Shown piece after piece: positions 6,259 to 10,209 of a DNA stretch of 10,209 nucleotides. Both the position numbers and the translations under genes were made by a program. Positions within the stretch are counted from its first letter, which is position 1. Each line of letters opens with the position of its first letter. This DNA is from Rudanella sp. (GTDB taxonomy: Bacteria; Bacteroidota; Bacteroidia; Cytophagales; Spirosomataceae). The stretch spans positions 1 through 10,209 of the forward strand of contig JAJAYX010000600.1 of assembly GCA_026785985.1 (NCBI GenBank), read 5' to 3'. Below the pieces are notes generated by a model. The model saw nothing but the letters and a program-made list of their open reading frames with translations. It was not told the DNA's origin and ran no database searches.

Positions 6259-7488
6259 TTAGTTGAAGGCTTTCGGGGTTGGTTTAGCTAACTTCTCGAA
6301 ATCGGTGGTCGAGTTATTGGTATCCTGCAACACCCGCCGACTGCCAATAGTAACCGCCGTTTTGCGCCGGAAACTCTGCATACTATAGGTATCGTCGGCG
6401 AAGGCGAAACCCGCGTCTAAGGCGGTCGGAATCCGTTTGAAATCACCGCTATTACCATTTTGCAGGGCCTCGAACGCATCGATCACCAAGGCGTTCGGCA
6501 CTCGGATTCGGGGCAGAATGATGGCGGGTGCACCGGGGATAGCCACTTTATCAAGCGCGTCGAAGTTGTCCGTGCGGAAAATAATCAGCCCCGGCCCGAA
6601 CACGGTTATTAGCCAGTCCAAACTGCCCGTGAAGTAGAGCCGGTCGAGGTTGGGTACGTCGGGCGCGTCGGCATCGCGGCCATCGGGCCGTTCGTTGTAG
6701 GTTTCCCAATCGGCTTTTGAAAGGTCAACGGGGCTGTTGGGGTTCAGCGCAGCTTCTTTGTGGTTCACCCCGTCCTGAGCAATGATAATGCTCTGCCCCG
6801 GAGCCAGGGGCCGCTGCCGCCCCGTGCCGGGAATCCGCCAGATGTTGCTGACGTACACGTTTTGCTGGAACGTTCCCTGCGTAAGACTGCTGGAGCTGAA
6901 TTCGGTAGGGCGGTTGGTCGGGTTAATCAGGCCCGACACGCCGTAGGTATCGGCAATGCACAATCCGGCCAGAAAAACGGTATCGGTCGAGTTGTTGTAA
7001 ATCTCCACGAACTGATCGGAGAAATAGTTACTGCCTGCCGGGGTCTTTGAGCCGGTATAATAGACTTCTTTAATCACCAGATTACCCAGGGCCGAGCCGC
7101 TCAGCCGCAGGTCGATGGTGCGGGGCGTGGGTGTTTCCATGATGACGACGTTGTTCTGAGCCGCGTTCAGTTCCACCCGTTTGGCAATACCCGTCAGCGT
7201 TCCGGCTTCGGCATCGGTCAGCGAACGGTTTGCCGTGATGTTATACGTCCCCGGTAATACGCCCTGAAACACGGCCTGCCCCGACGCATCGGCAACGGCA
7301 GTGGTACTGGTTGCATCGGCGGTGTTGGTGAGCGTGACCCGTGTACCGCTGGCATTGGGCTGGTTGTAGGTAGCCGGATACAAGGCTCGCACGTTGAGCG
7401 TGACGGTCGGTACGGGGTCGCTTTGTTTGCAGGACGACAGCCAGCCGACCATCAGCAACAGGCTGATAAAGAGATTTGCGTATTTCAT
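6259..7488 (-). CDS. DUF4876 domain-containing lipoprotein
   Basis: This 409-residue protein starts at the ATG at 7488; an in-frame TTG two codons earlier is less likely. Residues 1-20 (ending GWLSSC) are a lipoprotein signal peptide with Cys20 as the lipidation site, followed by KQSDP. Residues about 28-118 form a carboxypeptidase-regulatory-like beta-sandwich ('VTLNVRALYPATYN', 'ADASGQAVFQGVLPGTYNITA'). From about 137, 'LVIKEVYYTGSKTP...YFSDQFVEIYNNSTDTVFLAGLCIADTY' is the core that I recognise as DUF4876, resembling a lamin-tail-like sandwich. No catalytic residues are apparent. It is 59 bases downstream of susD in the same direction, with no terminator seen between, so it is probably the third gene of the susC-susD unit and an accessory surface lipoprotein. 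DUF4876 has no established function that I know of; a role in ligand capture is inferred from position only. Confidence 0.85.
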   Translation of the reverse strand: MKYANLFISLLLMVGWLSSCKQSDPVPTVTLNVRALYPATYNQPNASGTRVTLTNTADATSTTAVADASGQAVFQGVLPGTYNITANRSLTDAEAGTLTGIAKRVELNAAQNNVVIMETPTPRTIDLRLSGSALGNLVIKEVYYTGSKTPAGSNYFSDQFVEIYNNSTDTVFLAGLCIADTYGVSGLINPTNRPTEFSSSSLTQGTFQQNVYVSNIWRIPGTGRQRPLAPGQSIIIAQDGVNHKEAALNPNSPVDLSKADWETYNERPDGRDADAPDVPNLDRLYFTGSLDWLITVFGPGLIIFRTDNFDALDKVAIPGAPAIILPRIRVPNALVIDAFEALQNGNSGDFKRIPTALDAGFAFADDTYSMQSFRRKTAVTIGSRRVLQDTNNSTTDFEKLAKPTPKAFN

Positions 7489-7547
7489 AGTCAACTGATT
7501 GTTAAACGATTGATTAATAAAATGGTGTGGATACGATTAACCCAATC

Positions 7548-8966
7548 TCAATTCTTGTCCCAGAACAGTTTGGTCGAGACCTTGTCTCCACCCACGGCGG
7601 TGGCGGCTGCGTTGTAGCTTTTGGTGTTCAGGTTTTGCTCACCAACCGGATAAATATACCGCACCGGAATATCGGCGTAGGTTTTACCGGCGGGTACGTT
7701 CAGGCGCGGGAAATCTAAGCGTCGCCACTCCGTCCAGGCTTCAAATCCCCGGTTGTACAGGGCCAGCCATTTCTGGGTGCTAATTTTCTCTTTGTAGGTG
7801 CCGGTAGCAGTTCTGTAGTTGACGGCAGGCCGGGCTAAGTAATTGGTGGCTCCCTCAACCCCCCAATTGTCAAAAGCCGCTGTGATGGCCTTGTCGTAAT
7901 GCGACTGGGCTGTTCCGCCCACGTTCATTCCCCGCTCTACGGCTTCAGCTAGGTAAAATTCGACCTCCGAATAATCGAGCAGTATAGCCGGATTGGTGGG
8001 TTCAATGGTGATGTCGCCCGGTTTCGAGAAGGTAGCGTAGTTGCTGCTGGCCGCGTATTTCCCGCCCGAATAAGCTCCTTTGGCATCTTTCGTAAAATAA
8101 GCGGCCAGCCGGGGGTCGGCCAGGGCGTTCATTCTGTCGATGATCGTGTTGGCACCCACAAAATCTTTCCGACCGCTTTGTACCAGGTTAACCCAGACTG
8201 GATTGGTGTTGGGGGGCGAGACTAAGTAGTGGAACACGGCGTTGTCGGCGGCCAACTTGAACACGTTCGGGGCCGTTTGTTCCACCACCGTTTTGGCCAG
8301 TGCAGGGTCTGCATCGGCCAGCATCATACCGAGCTTAAATTTCAGCGTGGTGGCAAAGGTTTTCCAGTGGCCCGCGTCGCCCCCATAGATCAGATCGGCC
8401 TCGCCATAACTTTCCGCGTTTACTTTGAGAGCCGCCGAAGCAGCATCGAGCCGCTTGATTAAATCCAGATAGATCGTTTTGGCATCGTCGTACTTCGGCG
8501 AAACGTTCGTAAAATCCAGGGCCTCGGCATACGGAATATTCCCGAAGGTGTCCACCAGGGTGGCGTAGGCATACACCTCCATAATGTCCTCGATAGCCAG
8601 CCGATTCGCTTTCACGTCGGGTTGCAGGGTTGCATCGGCCTGATGAATGGTGCGGCTTTCGCGGAAGTTTTTCAGCACATCCCGGTACATCGCCGTCCAG
8701 AAATTCTGGGGAATATCGCGGGTGGTGAGGTCATAATTGGCCTCGTCGGTGTAGGTGGTTTCGGTCCATTGCTGGGCAAACAACCGAAACACATTGATGT
8801 TGACATTGGGCGAGGTGACGGCATCGGCCAGGTTTTTCTGCGCGTTGGAAAACAACGTTTCGGCAGGCACCGTTTGCGGGCGTTTGGGGTCCACATTCAG
8901 GCTGGTTAGGTCTGGCGAACAGGCCATCAGCAGGGACAGCGGAAGGAGGTATATGATCTTTTTCAT
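7548..8966 (-). CDS. SusD/RagB family nutrient-binding outer-membrane lipoprotein (SusD-like_2 type)
   Basis: This 472-residue lipoprotein is the lid of a SusCD transporter: it sits on the outer leaflet, binds the ligand and closes over the SusC barrel. The signal peptide ends at LLMAC with Cys16 lipidated. 'DLTSLNVDPKRPQTVPAETLFSNAQ' (19-43) is the usual start of the group often annotated SusD/RagB nutrient-binding or SusD-like_2. Helical TPR-like segments follow: 'DTFGNIPYAEAL' (139-150), 'DLIYGGDAGHWKTFATTLKFKL' (191-212) and 'LLDYSEVEFYLAEAVERG' (329-346). The C-terminus 'KLFWDKN' is also typical. Length is normal and the frame is uninterrupted. The ATG at 8966 lies 7 bases after the susC stop, so the two are co-transcribed and probably translationally coupled. 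The substrate cannot be read from the sequence, and no carbohydrate-active enzyme is present nearby to suggest a glycan; SusD-like_2 systems are not restricted to sugars. Confidence 0.93.
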   Translation of the reverse strand: MKKIIYLLPLSLLMACSPDLTSLNVDPKRPQTVPAETLFSNAQKNLADAVTSPNVNINVFRLFAQQWTETTYTDEANYDLTTRDIPQNFWTAMYRDVLKNFRESRTIHQADATLQPDVKANRLAIEDIMEVYAYATLVDTFGNIPYAEALDFTNVSPKYDDAKTIYLDLIKRLDAASAALKVNAESYGEADLIYGGDAGHWKTFATTLKFKLGMMLADADPALAKTVVEQTAPNVFKLAADNAVFHYLVSPPNTNPVWVNLVQSGRKDFVGANTIIDRMNALADPRLAAYFTKDAKGAYSGGKYAASSNYATFSKPGDITIEPTNPAILLDYSEVEFYLAEAVERGMNVGGTAQSHYDKAITAAFDNWGVEGATNYLARPAVNYRTATGTYKEKISTQKWLALYNRGFEAWTEWRRLDFPRLNVPAGKTYADIPVRYIYPVGEQNLNTKSYNAAATAVGGDKVSTKLFWDKN

Positions 8967-8973
8967 GTTCGGT

Positions 8974-10209
8974 TTAAAATCTGAGTTTTACGTTGAAACC
9001 AAGGTTTTGGGTGGCGGGGTAACTGCCCCCCTGATACCCCTGAACATTAACCGAACTGATGGTATCTTCGGGATCGGCGTCGGGCAGGTTTTTGTGGATG
9101 ATCCAGAGGTTGCGGCCAATAATGGAAAGGTCGATGCCTTTCACAAACGATACCTTGCTCAGTACGACTGCCGGGATGGAATACGTCAGTGCCACCTCGC
9201 GCAGCTTCACATAACTGGCATCATAGACAAAGGCAGCCGCCGGATTGCGCGCGTAGCCGTACAACCCATAGTTGGCATTACTCACGCGTTTGGTGTTCGC
9301 GGTTCCGTCGCCCAGCACCCCCGGCAACACAACACCCCCGCCGTCGGCAAGGTCGTTTCTCGATGGCTTGCCGAGGTCGTTGTTGCCCACCGTTTCAACA
9401 GAAAGCCCCGTAGCCAGCCCGTAGTATTTGTCGAGGGTAAACAGACTGCCGCCCTGCCGAACGTCGATCAAAAAGTTGAACGACAGGCTTTTGTAGCGGA
9501 ACGTGTTGGTCAGACCGCCAATCCAGTTGGGGTTAACATTGCCAATCACTTCATTCGAGGTGCCCGACATCTGATAGTACCCATCGTCGTCGATGAGTTT
9601 CTCGCCCTTGTCGTTATACACAAAATTGTTGCCCCGGATGGTGCCGTAGGGTTGTCCCAGCGCGGCATTGATCGACACGCCCCCCTGAAACGCCCCCAAC
9701 TGGAAGTTGTCAACGGGCAGTTCTTTCACGAGGTTACGATTCCGCGACCAGTTCAAACCGACCGTCCAGGAGAAGCCCCTGATTTTGACGGGTGTGCCGT
9801 AGAGCGATACCTCAACACCCTTGTTCTGAATCACACCCGCGTTTATGAATTTATAGCTGTAGCCGGTGGCAGTCGAAACGGCAACGGGTACGATCTGGTC
9901 AACCGACAGACTTTGGTAATACGTCACGTCGAAACCCAGCCGCCCCTGGAGCATCGCCATTTCTATCCCTCCTTCGGTGCTTTTGGTTCGTTCGGGCCGG
10001 AGCGTGGGGTTGTTTTTGGTTGCGTTCACGGCGAACAGCGCGGCAGACCCGAAGGCCGTTTGGGGGGCATAGACATCGTTGATGCTCTGGGCCGGTGCCG
10101 AGTTGCCCACTTCGGCGTAGTTCAGCCGCAGCTTGCCCGACGTGAGCCAGGGGGTCTGAATAAAGTGGGAGAAAATAAACCCACCCGACACCGACGGATA
10201 GTAGTACGC
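8974..10209 (-). CDS. SusC/RagA family TonB-linked outer-membrane protein (C-terminal part, cut by window edge)
   Basis: About 411 C-terminal residues are visible; the frame is open to the right edge, so the signal peptide, carboxypeptidase-like domain and plug lie outside. The visible part is the second half of the barrel. It opens 'YYPSVSGGFIFS' and continues with 'GKLRLNYAEVGNSA', 'NPTLRPERTKSTEGGIEM', 'GRLGFDVTYYQS', 'INAGVIQNKGVEVSLYGTPV', 'NPNWIGGLTNTFRYKSLSFN', 'YVKLREVALTYSIP' and 'ISIIGRNLWI'-like strands, ending '...LGFNVKLRF' with the terminal Phe used for barrel insertion. All are standard SusC features in the standard order. It forms the TonB-powered channel for the SusD lipoprotein encoded 7 bases downstream. 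Ligand unknown. Confidence 0.95.
   Translation of the reverse strand, partial: AYYYPSVSGGFIFSHFIQTPWLTSGKLRLNYAEVGNSAPAQSINDVYAPQTAFGSAALFAVNATKNNPTLRPERTKSTEGGIEMAMLQGRLGFDVTYYQSLSVDQIVPVAVSTATGYSYKFINAGVIQNKGVEVSLYGTPVKIRGFSWTVGLNWSRNRNLVKELPVDNFQLGAFQGGVSINAALGQPYGTIRGNNFVYNDKGEKLIDDDGYYQMSGTSNEVIGNVNPNWIGGLTNTFRYKSLSFNFLIDVRQGGSLFTLDKYYGLATGLSVETVGNNDLGKPSRNDLADGGGVVLPGVLGDGTANTKRVSNANYGLYGYARNPAAAFVYDASYVKLREVALTYSIPAVVLSKVSFVKGIDLSIIGRNLWIIHKNLPDADPEDTISSVNVQGYQGGSYPATQNLGFNVKLRF

Noticed and set aside
1..10209. CRISPR arrays, tRNA or rRNA genes, insertion sequences, phage or defence genes
   Set aside because: No regularly spaced repeats, transposase-like frames or structured RNA signatures were seen on either strand.

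Overview
The window looks like chromosome of a moderately GC-rich Bacteroidota, most likely the Cytophagales (Spirosoma and relatives). The reasons are two TonB-dependent receptor/lipoprotein systems (one SusC/SusD, one receptor plus DUF4249), a DUF4876 lipoprotein, a PolX with HhH and PHP domains, a two-helix membrane LuxR-type regulator, and the near absence of Shine-Dalgarno sequences. The genus is inferred from recollection of protein families, not from a search.

Layout, left to right. At 1-3034, on the minus strand, a TonB-dependent receptor is followed after only 2 bases by a DUF4249 lipoprotein that runs off the left edge. At 3118-4839, also minus, lies a PolX-type protein whose polymerase catalytic aspartates appear to be lost while its PHP nuclease motifs are complete. 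Reading divergently from it (4946-5416, plus) is a small regulator with two membrane helices and a LuxR-type HTH. It is followed by a perfect 20-bp inverted repeat (5430-5473) and a 72-codon frame that looks like an internally deleted DUF4199 membrane protein. A bidirectional terminator (5767-5803) separates these plus-strand genes from the minus-strand block on the right. That block, in transcription order from the right edge, is susC (its 3' part only), susD, a DUF4876 lipoprotein, and a short truncated LamG-like exported protein.

How the genes work together. The susC-susD-DUF4876 group is probably one transcription unit for binding and importing an unidentified ligand across the outer membrane; no glycoside hydrolase or other enzyme in the window points to the substrate. 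The TonB receptor/DUF4249 pair is a second, separate outer-membrane unit of unknown ligand. PolX is a DNA-repair type protein unrelated to the uptake genes.

The stretch 5417-6258 is the least ordinary part. Two apparently decayed genes point at each other across one terminator, and a long perfect palindrome sits between the membrane regulator and the remnant of its probable partner. I see no CRISPR array, tRNA, rRNA, insertion sequence or phage gene, and I cannot show a new defence or mobile system here.
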